A stretch of 64,000 nucleotides of DNA from NCBI GenBank assembly GCA_008921705.1, contig VFFE01009170.1:1000335-1064334 (forward strand). The letters run 5' to 3'. The notes under the pieces were generated by a model. The model made no database searches, was not told where the DNA came from, and saw only the letters and a program-made list of their open reading frames with translations. The position numbers and the translations under genes are program-made. This stretch comes from Burhinus oedicnemus (taxonomy: Eukaryota; Chordata; Aves; Charadriiformes; Burhinidae). Below are positions 25,868 through 40,209 of the stretch, piece by piece; the stretch's first letter is position 1; every line of letters starts with the position of its first letter.

Positions 25868-28800
25868 TATGTGGAATATTCTTCAAGCCTATAGGAAACT
25901 GCATAGTTTCATGCATATAGACATATCTCAAATGCCATTAAGACATCAAATGCTTGATACATAAGACTTTCTAAATTATTAATTAGTTAACTTCTTAAAC
26001 TAATTTGCCCAACAATTCGATTAACTAATACACAGGTCAACACATTTCTGAAAAGTAGTTCAGCATGAAAAATTACCATACCATTTTACTTGACCTAATT
26101 CCTCCAAAATAAACTAATGGTAAAGGAACTGAGTACTAGTCAGAAGCTTACACATTTGCTTAGAAATGCACAATTAACTGTGAGTCTTGCTAATTCCCAG
26201 CTCAATTACTGAAAGAAATGTGATAATTTAAAGCATATCGTGGAAAAAAAAAAGAAAAGAAAACTTAGCTATGAAAACAAAGAACACTTTAACAGATGTG
26301 AGCTTAAAAATCTTAATAAACAAAAAACTTATCCAATGTTCTACTATTTCACTGGAAAGGATAAAATGTTTTGAAGTAGACAGAAAAACATACAGTCGTG
26401 TTTCTGAGAGTGCAGTTGGTTTAGGGTTGAAGGGGGTTGTTGGTTTTTTGCTTTGTTTTGTTGCAATTTTCCTTTTTTATCACTAAGATGCATTAAATAG
26501 TTTGAAGCACACTGAACAACTTTGGTTTAGGGAAGAGCAGTATCAAGTATTTAAAGACTATGAATGCCAATGGGTTTGTCCCATGTATAAACATTTCATA
26601 TTCCCAAACCAATCCTATTTGAAAATGCAGGCATCTTAAGACTCATTTCTTTTGCTGGACTTTTCTACTTGTTTTTTTTTTTTTCTTACCTGCTGTAGAA
26701 TCATCATCATAAATACCAGGATTAATTCTAAGTGTAACAAAGTTTTAAATGGTGACATATATTTGAATCTGCATCACAGGCTTCTGATTTGAGAGTTCAC
26801 TTTCTGAACTGAAATTTTGATGGATCTTTCAATAAGACTGAGATCAGTCCCATAACAAGACAGCAATACAGAAAAGAGAAACTGCTCAAAATTGAGAATT
26901 TTGGTGTTTACACAATTCACATATTCCTTTAGTGCCTTTTTTCCCTTCACTTTGCAGTAGGAAGGCCGCACACAGCCTTTTAATAAAAGATTTTCCATGT
27001 TTTGGGTTGAGGGTTAAAAGGTTAGCAGTTTACCAATTTAAGGAAAACAAACCATACTTCTGCAGCACAAACTGAATAAGTTTCAAATATATTCTCATAT
27101 TTTGAACAGTGCTGTGAACTAAAAGAAATGACAGACCAAAAAGATGGCCTGCATGCAGCAGCAAACAGTAAGCAGATGTAGTTTTGGAGCCTACACGCTG
27201 ATCAAGCCTCTTCTGTGGGAAAAGCTGTTGCAAAACATACAATAATAATTAAACCCCACAAAACAGTGAAATCATCCAGGTTTGTTTTTAAATGAGTAGG
27301 GAGGAGAAGCAGCCTCCCTTGTGAAATACCTTGCAGCAAAGGCAGCACTGTACTACATCTGACAAGGATTACAAAGGTCAGGTATACAGCAGTCTCACAC
27401 TAACAGATGGCACCAGACTACTTTTTCAAACCCAACAGGAACAAGCAAATCTGAGCTAGGAAAGCAAATACTTGAATGGTGCTAACAATTATCTGAGTAA
27501 AGAACTAACACGGACCAAAACACCTACACGCACTCATGTCCTGGTACACGCACAGCATGTTACTAAAAGATCACTTGTATCTTTTTTCTCCCACCAGACA
27601 GGGCTGTCATTTGTGTGAGCTGGGGAAATATTTTTAAATTTTAACACACCATTGTGCACATTTCATTAAAAAAAGAAACAGAATAACAACTGCCTTTACT
27701 GACAATAAGCATTCATTATGCTTGCACACATATAGACATTAATACTGAACTCCAGAAAGCATACAGAGCAACAGCCCTGCTATGGAGAACCCAGTACTAG
27801 ATCTTGACCATCCCACAGGAGCAGTAGTTGTAACATGTCCCGGAATGTAGATAACTCAGTACATCTTCCTTTGCAAGCAACAGGTCCAGCATTTTGACAG
27901 GAAAGACTGGACTGCCAATACATCCTATATGGTGTGTTTTTCAAACTTCAGTAATGCAAAATGCCACAGAACATCCATACACCAAAGATTCAACATCAAC
28001 TATCATTAGAAACAAATGTTTAAGTCAAGAGGAACCAGTGATGGTATAGAGGAGATTTCCATCATCCCGAAAAGGCTCTGCAGTGGGTTTTTTTGGAAGC
28101 TCATTATTGAAATGCAAGAGTCATGGCACTTTTTCATGAACTTTAAGTAAAAAAACAGTTCTTGAAGCCACTGCTAAGCTTAATAGGGGTTAAAAACAGT
28201 GCTGCTATCAAAATGAGGTCAAATGGGGAAGTTTAGCAGCAATACGGCAAGTTACATCAAGTTATATTGCCCAAGTTAAAAGACTAAATAATCCATCTGA
28301 AAGTTTTAACATCTAAAGTCGTAATTACTCCACTTATCTTCATGCCCAATAAAGTGGTTTATATAGACAAGAATACAATTAGCACTTACTTAGTTTAAGA
28401 TTCAGTTTCATAAAGGAAAAACTTGATAGCCAAGTCCCAAACTGAAGAGCCACTCCCAGTTATCCCTTTGGATTTTGAAGTAATGCAGAGCTTTAACACT
28501 CTTCCTTCTCTTCCACCCTAACACAACTGCAGGCAAGAGGAGAAGACTAAATGAAAAATGTCAAATCCCACTTATTGGAGTATATGAAGGTTCACAGCAT
28601 CTCTCTGCCAGTCAAACAGCGCCAGTCTCCTCGCACACTTGCAGTAGATGAAGCAGCCTCAACAGTGAGGCAGCGCTTTGAACCCATTCGGCTGGGGAGC
28701 GTTCTCTGCGGTACCGCTACTCCCTATGAACGCAAGAGGAGTTCGTGCACACGCACACCCCAACCCCATTAGTCCCAAGGTAAGATAATAAAACTGGGGA

Positions 28801-30731
28801 GTGGCACTCGACTTATCAATGGACTCGGGTGATTCCAAGAAGACAGCACCGAAGCCAAACTCAGCTTGTACCTGCAGATTTTCAGAGACAAGAGTAGGAA
28901 AGGTATTCCTTTAGGTCTTGACTACCATCCAGAAATTCAAGAGGTGGGAGAGTTTAACAAGGCCTACAAGCAATTTTTACTTTCACCCTTCATAGCTTAC
29001 AAAACAAAAATTGAGGATGCAGTCCTGTCTTATGAAGAAGCAGTTTTTCGAGATCAGGTGCCAGTGCTGACGTTTTATTGGATGCAGAAAAGCCAGATCT
29101 ACATAAAGGCACCTGCCTTCAGACTCCAATTCCCAGAGTTTTTAAAGAACTCTACATATATAATTAAGAAAAAAAAGAAAAAGAAAAATCACTCCCTTTT
29201 TGAAGAGTATTTGTTTTATCTGTTTTAACATTATCAACACACACACCCCCAAAAATCAAACACATTCTTCTGAAATAGCACTGCTAGCTTACATACTTAT
29301 TCACAACTTTACCACTGACCTCTGGGGAAAGCTAAGTATCCACTTTATTCCTCTTTTCCTCAAAGTATTTCCAGGAATGGAACATTCAGCTCCTACTTGT
29401 GATGTTAAAATGCATGTTAACCTTTTACAGTTTGAAGCAATAACAAATTAATTTCATATATTAAGGTATGCAAAATAATAGAAGTTAGCCAGTGATATCA
29501 TTGGTACTCAGAAAGCTTTCTTCCATTTTTTCCAAAATGTTTCAGAGCCAGATACTATTAAAAAGTGTAAACCATAAAAGGCAGCAGCTCATCTTTCTGT
29601 AGCCTTGCAATGACTTTTATTGACTGTATCTGGCTTGAAATTAAAGTGCTGAATAATAATAATAATAGAAACCATCCTTTTAAGTTTCAGACCACAACCA
29701 CACTGTTAAGTGTCTTTTTCTTTTAAATACACATTAATCTTCTACTTCATGTAATCTGCACTTACAGTTTTGAATACAAATGGTTTGCTTGTAAAAACAC
29801 TCTGATTTGTCTGTATTACCTTCCTAAAAAATGCGATAGCTGCTGTTACAGTTTTAAAATGTTACACTTCCCTGTGCAGAGCCCAGTCACCTTTCCACCT
29901 CTCCAGGTGGCTTTCAGAGCTTAAAAATTACAATTCTGCATAATTCCAACCCTGGACTCAGCACTTGCAAGTTGAACTCCAGAGTTCTAGAGTGTGCTGG
30001 TTCTCCAGCATGGTATCTGAGAAGACACAGCAGAAGACAAAGACCGATACCAGTTAAAGCTGGTATTACACAGTCTCTCTCGTAACACTTCAGAAATGAC
30101 CTTGGTTGTTTGGTTTTTTTAAAACATGAAAGATAAGCATGTTTGTAAACACCTGATCTATAGTTTAGATCAGTAAGAAATACTCACTAGTGATTTGATT
30201 CTACAGCCCGGTTATGCTCAACTGGGCCACTGAGTCTGCTCTCAAAATGACCGTGTTCTTAATACACATGGACTACAAATGCATCAAAAGAGCCAGACCG
30301 AGCTCTTACCACACTCACAGCAACCGGACTGCACTGTCAGTTTAACGCTACTGCACATGAACAAGGCATATGTAACTAAATGCATTTTGTACACTCCAAA
30401 AATCATCTCTCCCGAGACCTTGCTGTACAAAGATTAATCCCACACATGCGCATTTAAATAAGGCACCCCTTCAAGCTGGAAGTAGATGTATCTTGTCAAC
30501 AGGTAGTTTTATCTCCCTCTTTGAAAGTATGCAACTCGTAGAAGATAGCTGAAGCACCAGCAAAACTGATGCTGCCTGTGGCTTGGTGCTTGGTGTCCAT
30601 GGGACTTGGCCCCCAGCCCGTCCCCCTTCCCACACCCACTGAGTGCCTTGCTCTCCCGTGCTGTTATGGCAGACATCACTGGGTGGCACTGTTAGACAAC
30701 GTTCATGTCCTTGTCAAGGTAAGCAATATCC
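25868..30731. other. Non-coding AT-rich DNA, no gene recognised
   Basis: A 13-base T run (26672-26684) sits directly beside a sequence that reads on the minus strand as a CAG/gtaag donor. The possible exon in front of it (38 bases, 26690-26727) is too short to support. A somewhat GC-richer patch at 28.55-28.78 kb and the open frame 28866-29228 (120 codons, plus) encode nothing recognised, and the frame ends in a lysine run from an A-rich stretch. An (AAT)5 microsatellite is at 29652-29666. No transposable element was recognised. Confidence 0.55.
29652..29666 (+). repeat. (AAT)5 microsatellite
   Basis: Five perfect AAT units. Confidence 0.9.
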
Positions 30732-30746
30732 TCTCTCTCTCTCTCC
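30732..30746 (+). repeat. (CT)7 microsatellite
   Basis: Fifteen bases of alternating C and T followed by a C run; a pyrimidine tract without an AG acceptor at the right distance. Confidence 0.9.
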
Positions 30747-31705
30747 CCCCACCTCTGCCAATTTTTAACTGCTGGTAGTTCAGCTGTGCAGGTTTTTCAA
30801 GGATGCTGTTGCAAGCAGCAGCGGCAGCGTTGCCCCCTGACATCCCCCTTTCCCACTGCAACGCACTCAGAAACAGCCCTTGCTCCCCTGGGAAATAAAA
30901 CCTGGTGCCTTGCAAAAATTCCAGAAAGTATTTTTTCCTTGAATGCTGTAGGTGTACGGTGCTATATTTGCAAATCCTGAAATACAAAATAGTTGTACTA
31001 AAACTCCAACATCATCCCCTATAGTTGTTTTTACTGACTATGAAGCTGCTGCCCTAATGATCCCATAACCTGCTCTCAGAAGGGCCACATGCACTAGTAC
31101 CGTTACAGAGGTGCTCCCAACCTTGCCCTGTCAGCACTCAAAAGTCCAATTTTGCCCAGCTAGTGAGAAAATACTTAGTGCGTATTGTTCAGCTCTTTAA
31201 GACACTGTCAACTACTAGTTATTGAATTTCACAACATACTAAAACCAAACCAAAACTCATCATAGAATAATAATAAGCTTCTTAAAGAGAGGTAGCTTAG
31301 TAGCAATTAGAATACTATCCTTTATTCTTTTTTATTATTATTAGAATAATATTCTTCACAGATTACTATATGCTGAGCAATATGCTCAAAACCTGTATTG
31401 AGCGGTGGGAAGGCTACTCCCGATGGCCCAAAATGTGTGGGCTAATAATTACCAGAAATTTCATGTAGGTTCTTCACCTTCCAGCACAAATTGCAAGGTT
31501 GATGTAATATTACAGGATGTGGAAAATTAGAAGCCAACACCTTGACAATGACTACAGGACTTCAAATATAGCTATTATTTGACTAAAAGTAGGCTCGACT
31601 CACATACATACACACAAAAAAATATTCCAACTCCCTAAAGATGTCTGAGGGTCAGAAGTTAGCTACTCTATTTCAATGTAGCAGATGGTACAGTAACACT
31701 TAGGA
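30747..31705. other. Non-coding DNA, no gene recognised
   Basis: No recognisable coding sequence or repeat family. AT-rich clusters with TTATTATTATTA lie at 31.33 kb. Open frames on both strands at 30.7-30.99 kb overlap each other and are chance-level. Confidence 0.55.
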
Positions 31706-32285
31706 ATAAACATAAAATAGTTTGGGTTGGAACAGACCTTTAAGGGTCATCTAGTCCAACCCCCCTGCAACAAGCAGGAACATCTTCAACTAGATCAGGT
31801 TGCCCCAACCCAGGTGCACTTCACCTTGTTGAATCTCATGAGGTTCACACAGGCCCACTTCTCAAGCCTGTCCAGGATCCTTTGGATGGCATCCGTCCCT
31901 CAGACACGTCAACCACACCACTCAGCTTGATGTCATCTGCAAACTTGCTGAGGGTGCACGCAATCCTACTGTCTATGTCATCAATGAAGGTATTTAACAG
32001 TACTGCTCTCAATACGGACCCCTGGGGGACACCATTTGTCACAGATCTTCATCTGGACATTAAACCGCTGACCACTACTCCCTGGATGTGACCATCCAGC
32101 CAATTTCTCATCCACCGAACAGTCTACCCATCAAATCCATATCTCTCCAGTTTACAGAGAAGGATGTTGTGGGGGACTGTGTTGAAGGCCTTACAGAAGT
32201 CCAGATAGGTAACATCCATAGCTCTTCCCTTGTCCACTGATGTAGGGATCCACTCTTCGAACAGTCAGAAATTAATTTGCCATAT
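31706..32285 (-). mobile_element. CR1 LINE, internally deleted, with RT remnant
   Basis: This is a CR1 retrotransposon copy in reverse orientation. It starts with the family's 3' end ('agtttgggttggaacagacc', 'tcatctagtccaacccccct') and continues into reverse-transcriptase codons. On the minus strand 31845-32042 reads [10 protein letters not shown] (RT motif B), FIDDID, and [10 protein letters not shown], in which FADD is the catalytic RT motif C. The 3' untranslated part and the RT part, normally separated by several hundred bases of ORF2, are joined directly near 31800-31806 at a shared 'gttgcccc'. A missing base near 31893 ('catccgtccct' where the family has one more C) shifts the frame after 'SEGR'. 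The 5' end is truncated. The weak similarity beyond about 32240 makes the right border approximate. The copy is dead. Confidence 0.93.
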
Positions 32286-35200
32286 CAGGACTGAATTCAG
32301 AGGAGTCCAGACCAGCAGCTTGCATCTCGACACCAACATGAACTGCTTTACACAACACAATGTCTTCATTAACTCAAGCAACAGTAAAGAGCTGCCTTTA
32401 ATGGATGTTGAAAATATTTAGCCCTCTTCCTTTCCTTTTCTAATTGACAAACATGTTTCTCTTCTGCCGTATGTTAATATTGTTTTCAAGTTGGTCCAAA
32501 CCACAAAATTTTGACTCAACAAAATTGCAATCAAGCACAAAAGTGCCCCTAGGAGAATTCGTCAAAGCAAAGATTTCAGATCTATATGCATATACACATT
32601 GGGGTTTATTTTAAAAACAGAGATATGAACAAGGAGAGATCTTTGTTTTACCTGAGAGTAACATTAACTGGTTCCCACCCATTCGCAAGCCCCAGCTAGG
32701 GAATGCTGGCCTTCATACTGGTAAAAGCTGTGCTTTGGGCAGTTGCATTTGTCTCTTCTCTCTTTGCTTCTTTAACTCTTCTCACAGAAATAGGATAAAA
32801 GCCTAACCAAAAAAATTCTAAGCAGCTGCACTGTACGTGGCCATTATTCCCTTTATTTTAAGGTTCATAAAAACATCAGGTCTTCACAGACAAACTGACT
32901 GAGCTGCACGGTATGACTAATGGCCCTGGCTGAAGAAAGCACTCCAACATGCACTCAGCCTCAAGCACACACTCACAGCCCAGTGATATGAAGAGGAACT
33001 AATTGTTTTCCTTCCTCAGGACAGCTGCCAGAGAAGAGTGCAAGGCATGAAATACATTTCCAGTTTCACTTAAGTTAAATGAGTGGCATACAAGTAGCAA
33101 CAACGAAAGTCCTACTGATGTGTGTACTTGGTCCTTCTCCCTCCCACTGCAATTCTGAAAACAAGTAAATTAGGATCCCAGAGTGATTAGTCTCTGCTAA
33201 CATTTGATGGGAATTAATATGTTCTTTGAAGCAATTAGCAAGGTAAGAGAGGAAAGTTAATCATGACTGGTAGTACAGGAGTCTGAACGCACTCTTCACC
33301 TTAAGCAACTAAATCTTACTTTGAAGAGTTTTAAAAGGGATGAAGCAAACAGTTTTTTATTCTGACATTTAAAAGAAATGTCTTTTAATGGATATGCAAG
33401 TCACTGTGTCAAGTAGTATCACCTGCACAGTAAGCTCTCCTTCCTTCTACCACCTCTCAGCCACCAGACACCTTCCTTTTACACAAGCTTAACCCACGCA
33501 GGCTTTTTGCAAACCGTGCCCCTTTTATCTCTCCTCCCTTGGGTACAGGCTTTTCTTAAAAGCACCAAACTGTCGCCAGTGTGCTGGTTTAAACACTGCC
33601 ACTAATTACACAGAGGAGACAGAAGATTTCTTGTAGGGCAGACAGCCGGGGCAGGGGCAGCCGCACGTCCACGTTCCTCGCAGGCACCAGGGCTGGCCAC
33701 TGTTCTTCAACCAGGCTTGAGTAAGTAGGTCAGCTGTCACCTGCAACAGGGTTAATGTGCTCTTCTGTGAGAAGCTTGATCAGCAGTATCTCAGGATCAG
33801 TTTTCGACAGCTGAGGCTGAAATCTTTTTGCCTTTAGAAAACCCCAGTATATTTTTTGGCCAGGAAATCTTCCCCCCTTGGTTTTGTAAGGGAAAGACAG
33901 GAGCAGGAGGAGCCCTACAGCTACTGCATTGAACACCTCTTCCCCTACACACCTTTAGCTGTCTGTGTTGGAGACTTGCCCAAAAATCAAGATGCAAGAA
34001 TCAGTCATCTTAAAGTAGAAAAAACCTAACATACCCAGTATTTTCAAGTTTGCAAACATATCCTGATTACAAACATATTTTTTTTTGCCTAGCTAAGCAG
34101 ATCACTTCATGCCTCAAAATGGAACCAAACTGGGAAGGGAAGCAGGGAGTCATACTTGACATTTTAAGTAACTTCCTAAATACCTCCATTTTATACCTAT
34201 CTATACTCTTGTGGTCCCGCTAGGAACAATAAATGTCATAACATTGATCATATCAATGAACAGGCTGTTTTTAAAAAGCACCTCTTCCAAACTACTTTGT
34301 TCTCACACAAACATTCCTGAAATGCACAGGTCACTGTAGGTATATTATTTTAAAAACCACTTGTTTCCTCTGCATTAGCTTTATCCCTACCCTGATAATC
34401 GATTCACCATGACTACAATCTCCAGAGCAAGCAGTACCTTAAACTTGAGTTTGCTGGACCACTGGGGGACAATGAAGGGGAAGGTGGGTTGGAGTTCAAG
34501 CATTCTGGCAGTCAGGCAAGTGAGGTGGGGATACAATTGCTCAAGTTTCAACAGCTCATCAGTTGCTGTTCCAGCCCCGCCATCCTGCAAATCAAAAGTC
34601 CTTCTGGTGAGCCCAAGTGCTGCTCTTGCTATGTGGTCACTCTCTCTCTGCTTAGCTCTGTTACCTGGGCTCAGGGCTGCAGCAAAGGCAAACCTCAAAT
34701 GCAGAACACTGGATCCCATGCCATTTGGGGTTTTAGAATTATTCTTTTTAAAAGGAAAAAAAAAATAAAAGGAAAAAGGCATGCCCACTCCAAATACTTA
34801 TCGGCAAGATAGGACAAGAAGGTTTACCTTTCCTCCTCAGGTACTTGGACTTTCCCAGATGATGAGGTCCATAGGTACCTCTTGTCAAAAAATACTTTAT
34901 TGCATACCATGAATAGGAAAAAGCGTTGATTTCCCTTCTTCCCCATAGAAAGGCTTTTTCTTCCTCATATAAAAAAATATAAGTGGCAAATAAGCTACAT
35001 ATGCTCCTCATATACATTTGCTTCTCCTGATGATACTATCTAATCATTGGATATGTAAAAGGAGGGATGCTGAGTATCCAAGAGGACAAAAAGACAATAA
35101 AACACGTATTCCCCCTTAGCCCTACCTGCCACTGAAGGCACATTTATTGGCAGAACAAAGCTTCTCAGTTCCATCCAATTCGTGTTCCACCACTTGGAAG

Positions 35201-38200
35201 ACAAGGAAATTAAAATCTCGTCTCTCCTCTGTTTGCTTCAAAAGCTTTTAAGTTCTACTTGAAAAGAAACACAAAAAAGTCTTCAGGACAGAAAAGAGTG
35301 GGTGGACAGTTTAAAAATTCAAGACCAAGCCTGCAATAAGAGTTTTGAGACATTATTTCTTCAGGCAGTAAGAAGCGGGTAAGCTATTACGGCTTTGCAC
35401 GTATTCTCTATAAAAGGCATTTTGCAAGCTCTCTTATCTCATCTGTAGTAAAGGGTTTTTCCCTCCTTGCCATGCCAGCAGGAGACTGCTGTGCAGACGA
35501 GATGATGTCACCTCCAGGAATCCCCCCCAAGCCCTGCCAGCTGAGTCCTCCCAGTAACAGAGATACTGGCTATAAATAGTTATCTGGGGAAAACAAGCAT
35601 AGTTAAGGAATTCTGAGGAAAACAAGAAATGGAAAATACTTTAAAAAAATATTTTAAAAGATACTGTTTCTTCATCTTCAGACATCAGTAGTTAACATTC
35701 TTAGGAAAAGGAGAGACCCACTGTGAGAAGAGACCTCTGCCACACAGTAACTCTACAAAGCCCATTATCCAAATCTGCCATTGTTCCTAAAATTATCCGA
35801 GAAGTGGAAAAGAACATGAACATATACAAGGCTATATTCATATAAATGTGCTTCTGTCGTACAAATCTGCTATTCAGAGCAATCTCTGGCAATAAAGATA
35901 CTGCATGCTGAGGAACATCACTCCATGCTTCACAACCTTGCAACACAGAAAGCTGTAGACTGCGAAAGCCCTGTTTCAGGGAGCGCTGTAGCGTTGCATT
36001 GTATACATTTCAAACACTAGCTCTACATGCCGTAGAGAGTATTTTGAACATTCTATAGAATTGTAAACATGGGGAAATTTCTCTCAAAATATGAGAAGTT
36101 TTAGTAATTCAGAAAGCATAGAATACATGCTGCAGAGAATTATTAGGCTACATAGAGCTACAGGTAAAAAAACCCTCCTGTGCAACTGCTTTGGTGACTA
36201 CAAATTGTCATTAAGTACATGATGTCCAAAGCAGGACTGACAGTAAATGCCACTCACAAAGGAGTTCAGCAAACCTCTACCAGGAGGCGCCTCAGATTTG
36301 CCTGACTCTAGGATTCGCAAAGATGTGCCAGCTGAAAACACAAAGCCTATCTGTCCTAAGGATTAAGTTTAAATCAGTATATTAAAGTATGTGGCATATT
36401 TAAGTAGTATTTAAATCCTGCCAAAGTAGCAGGTACTGCTGGTACGTAAAATCCTATTGGATGATAAACAACAAATGCCTTTCACTTGGCATGGAAAGCA
36501 TTTGGTGTGTTTTGGGGGGAGATTGTCAGAAGTGCCAGTGTGCAAAAACCCACGCCAAGCTCCACCTCGGCTGGTAAGAGAACACTAGTCTCACTTGAGT
36601 GCAACAAGCCTATTTCAGGTATGTATAAAATATTTACGAAGCCTGAATTTACAACACTGGAAGTTATTACTTTAGGTTTTCAGGGAAGTCGAGTCCTATC
36701 TCTGACACCATTTGATATTAGACATGCCAAATCCCTTGATAAAATACCTGCTGCACCTTGTACAGGGAGAGCAGAAAGCACCACAGAGAAGTAAGAGAAC
36801 AGAATCATAAACCAATTGTCTTAGCACAGAGAAGGCAAAACAACAAGCCAAATGAATTAATGAGTTAGTTTAAGAGCACAGTGTCAGGGCAGTAAAAATA
36901 TCCTCTTTAGTGCTGTACTGAATAAAGGAAACAGCTGTCTAAATATTTGGATTTTTCTGAAAAAACATTTCTATACTATGGTGAACAGCAAAGCTAGTAT
37001 TTTCACACACTGAAGAAAAAAAAGAACTGACCAGAAGCAAAGGGAACCCTAATGGTATGTTGGCCAATTAAAAAAGCTATTTTCACCTGCGAAAAACTGC
37101 ATGAGAAACTTCTCTGTCAAGGAAGAAAATGAAATTAAACAGACTAGGCTAATGCAAGCTGCTAAATGAAGCAGTCAGTTCAAGTGAACCCAGCCTCACT
37201 GCTGACAAAGTGCACTGAAAGCTCATTGGAAGACTACTATCACTTTGTCATTTAATCTGCATCTCAACAACTGCCACAAAACAGATCTAGGGACTATCTG
37301 GGAAAATCTTTACACTATTAGTTGTACTCTGAGCAATAAGATGGCCTTCCAACACAGCCTTCAACTTTAAACAAGCTGAAGAGGCAACTGCATCAAGTGT
37401 TCTATCAGATCTGCAATGGAGATACAGAAAACCCAAAAAAGAAAAACTGTAGGGATTAAGACTAGTCTTCATTTCATGCCAGAGGTCATGAAGTCTGAAC
37501 ACCATCCAGGTGTAGTTGCCCGGAAGAACAAGATTTTCCAAATGAAATGCTCACATCTCCTCAAGAAGTACCTGAATGAGGAATTCACAGCAGCAGCCTG
37601 GGAATTACACTGTGCTAAATTATAAAAATCATCTCCTGTAAATCACCTGGAATGTATGTCCCTTCTGTATGCGACATTTTAACTCGACTTCCCTGAGACT
37701 GATATAAATAGTCAATAGCCTCAACGCTGAAAGCCAATGTTTTGGTTTTGTATGCTTTCACTTGACCAAAATAAAATAATATAGAAAGGCATAAATTTCA
37801 TGTTTGTAGCACTTCAAAAAATCAGGCCCTTAAAAAGTGACAAACTCACATGAATATCAGCATTTCAAAATTTTAGCCTCTGCAAATTACGTAATCAGAG
37901 TTAAAAAGCCAATTTGTTGTCTGAATGAGTGTGTCATCATTTCACTTTTATGCACTTTCCTCTACCCTCAGGAATAAAATCACTCCACAGAAGGCTCAGA
38001 TTAATCTTCCCTCCTTAACTTACAAAAATAAGCATTCTTCTCATTTGCAATAGCACCGAAGTTAAAAGTGACTTCACTGAACTCAGAAGCCAGTCTCCAG
38101 TAAAACCCTGAACTAGAGCTCCACAATTTCTATAAGAACTGTTCTTTTCCCTGAAGTTGTCTCATCCCTCTTTTTGTGTGCAAGAGTTAAGACAATAATT

Positions 38201-40209
38201 TCAAAAATAGCAAGCATATTTAAAAAGAAAGTCATTAGGAACTGTAATCAGGATTGTTTTGCCCGTGATCTTCAAGCATAACTAATTCTTTAATCTACCA
38301 CTCTGTTGTTTAAAGCCAGTGGGGGGTGGAAAAGAAAGGAAAAAAAAAAAAAAATCACCTCTTATTCATCAGTGCAAGCAGCTCCTACTACAAGTCACAG
38401 CAAAATGCAAGTAAACAATTTATCCGAGTCCAGTGCTCCCTGCAGCTGGATAGATCCGGACAGGAAAAGAAAAATGCTTTGACTCTAGCTGCCACCTAAC
38501 CTCTAGCAGCTCCAAACACACTAGTTAACATAGTCCGGCTGGCTCAAAATCAGAAGTCGTCCTGCCAAATACAGAGCAAAAGAAAGACTGCTTTTCCCTG
38601 TACCATAGCTACGGGGCTGGAGAACATGCCCGAGGCTCAGGTAGGTCAGCACTGCAGAGACTCCCAAGCCACTTCTTAATGCGTTAGCTCAGGTACAAGA
38701 ACCAGTTTAGCCCTTGTAGCACAGAGTCTCTTGTAGGCAAATTTACCCGACTCAGAAGTTAATCCTGCGTTGACACAGATGCATACGCTACAGCCCACTT
38801 TGTTATTTTACCTGCTTCTGAGCCTGCTAAAGGCTTCTTATGAATCTGAGACTTGTTTTAAAGTTGCAAGCTAATCCTCATATATTCATTTTCCTAACTT
38901 TGAAATGGCACCTTTAGAGAAAACTGAAAAACATCCAAGAAATAATCACTTGGTACTATTTAGAGAACATGAAAACTATCCAATTAAAGTATTCACACAC
39001 ACACAGAGGGAATCCAGAAGTACAAGCTGTACTTTTCAGAAATAAAAAGGGAAGCAATAAAACTACCACTCACTACAGAACGTCAGTTGATCGCATAGTT
39101 GCATGTAGCTTTACGAAAGCTAAAAAGATGACACAAATCCCAACAACTTGAAATCCCAGGACTAAAGAATCTGGATAATTAGAAAGGAAGAAGCGTATTT
39201 TTTTCCTGGGTAACTTCAACACAAGATTGACCTCAGTGAGTGCAGAGCTAAGTATGCCTCACATTAGCTTATCAAACACAGTTCAGAGGGTGCTGGAGAG
39301 AAAAGTGAACATAATCTTTGTATACAAGAGTATAAATAAATGTTAACAACATCTTAAAAGCAGTATTACTGGTGTTAACGCTACGTAGATGAAAGATGCT
39401 GTCCTGAAAGAAGCTAGTGTACAAAGAAAAGAAACGGAGTGAGATGGATATAAGGTTTCAGGCTCAATCAATTACGAAGTCTTGACTTACACGAAGAGCT
39501 GATCATTTTAACAGTGAATGACAGAAAACCAGAACTCAAAAAATAGCCCCCGGCAATCATCTAAGCTTGTTCTTCCCAACTTGCATGGTGTCACTCACTG
39601 TTGAAACACTGCAGAAAACAAATGAGGCATGAAGACCCTTCCCCACTCCAAGAACCATGTACTATAATCAGACAAGATTTTTTCAATAGAAAAAACTGAG
39701 TTTGGACTAGAAAAGCTGAGAAGCCCTGACTAATACTGGTCCCTGCCTCCAGGACAGACTCTGGCATCTTTAGGCCATCTTGACCACACGCAGCATAATT
39801 TCTCTGCAGAAGCATCCCAGGCAGCTACATGAACAGAACCAGATATCCCTGGCTACGTCAGTGCAGCTCTAAGGCTGAGCTGACAGGCTCTCAACGGGGT
39901 TAACTTGCTGCTCTGTTGCTTTCAGAGTCCAGCTACGATCTCCTATGCTGTACACCACGGCTAGGGGACTGAGGGGCTTACAGCTGCTTAGGCCAGCTTT
40001 TATTTGTGCACCTTTGCAATGGTGTCAATGTTTCATCTATCTCTTGAAAGTCTCTGGAGATTTTTTTTTTTCAGCCCTTAAAACACATCAGTACTGGAAA
40101 GTTTCCATCCTGTGTAATCTAAAGCTCCACCACTGCAAACTAAAATAATTTATTTTAGCCTCAGCAGAAATTAAGAAGAGTTGATCTCTATCTTCCTTAC
40201 ACCGTCTTT
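32286..40209. other. Non-coding DNA, no gene recognised
   Basis: This long stretch has no recognised repeat or gene. GC-richer patches lie at 33.58-33.72 kb and 34.45-34.70 kb. Both strands of 34387-34812 are open for 107-133 codons, and overlapping open frames on opposite strands here probably reflect local composition. A 15-base A run is at 38340-38354. A pyrimidine-rich acceptor ends in GCTTTCAG at about 39925 but has no convincing donor after it. Nothing supports a promoter. Confidence 0.55.
38340..38354 (+). repeat. Poly(A) run, 15 bases
   Basis: Fifteen consecutive A, preceded by purine-rich sequence; no retroposed body was identified. Confidence 0.88.

Noticed and set aside
26690..26727. 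Possible 38-base minus-strand exon ending in CAG/gtaag
   Set aside because: The acceptor is weak and the segment too short; the T-run beside it lies on the intron side of the donor and adds no support.
28866..29228. 120-codon plus-strand frame
   Set aside because: Peptide not recognised and its end is a lysine run from an A-rich tract; length is chance-level.
33580..33640. 'gtgctggtttaaacactgcc' considered as the start of a bird endogenous retrovirus LTR
   Set aside because: Only a short resemblance; no matching LTR end, primer-binding site or polypurine tract nearby.
34387..34812. Open frames of 107-133 codons on both strands
   Set aside because: Overlapping frames on opposite strands reflect local composition; no recognisable peptide and no splice or promoter support.
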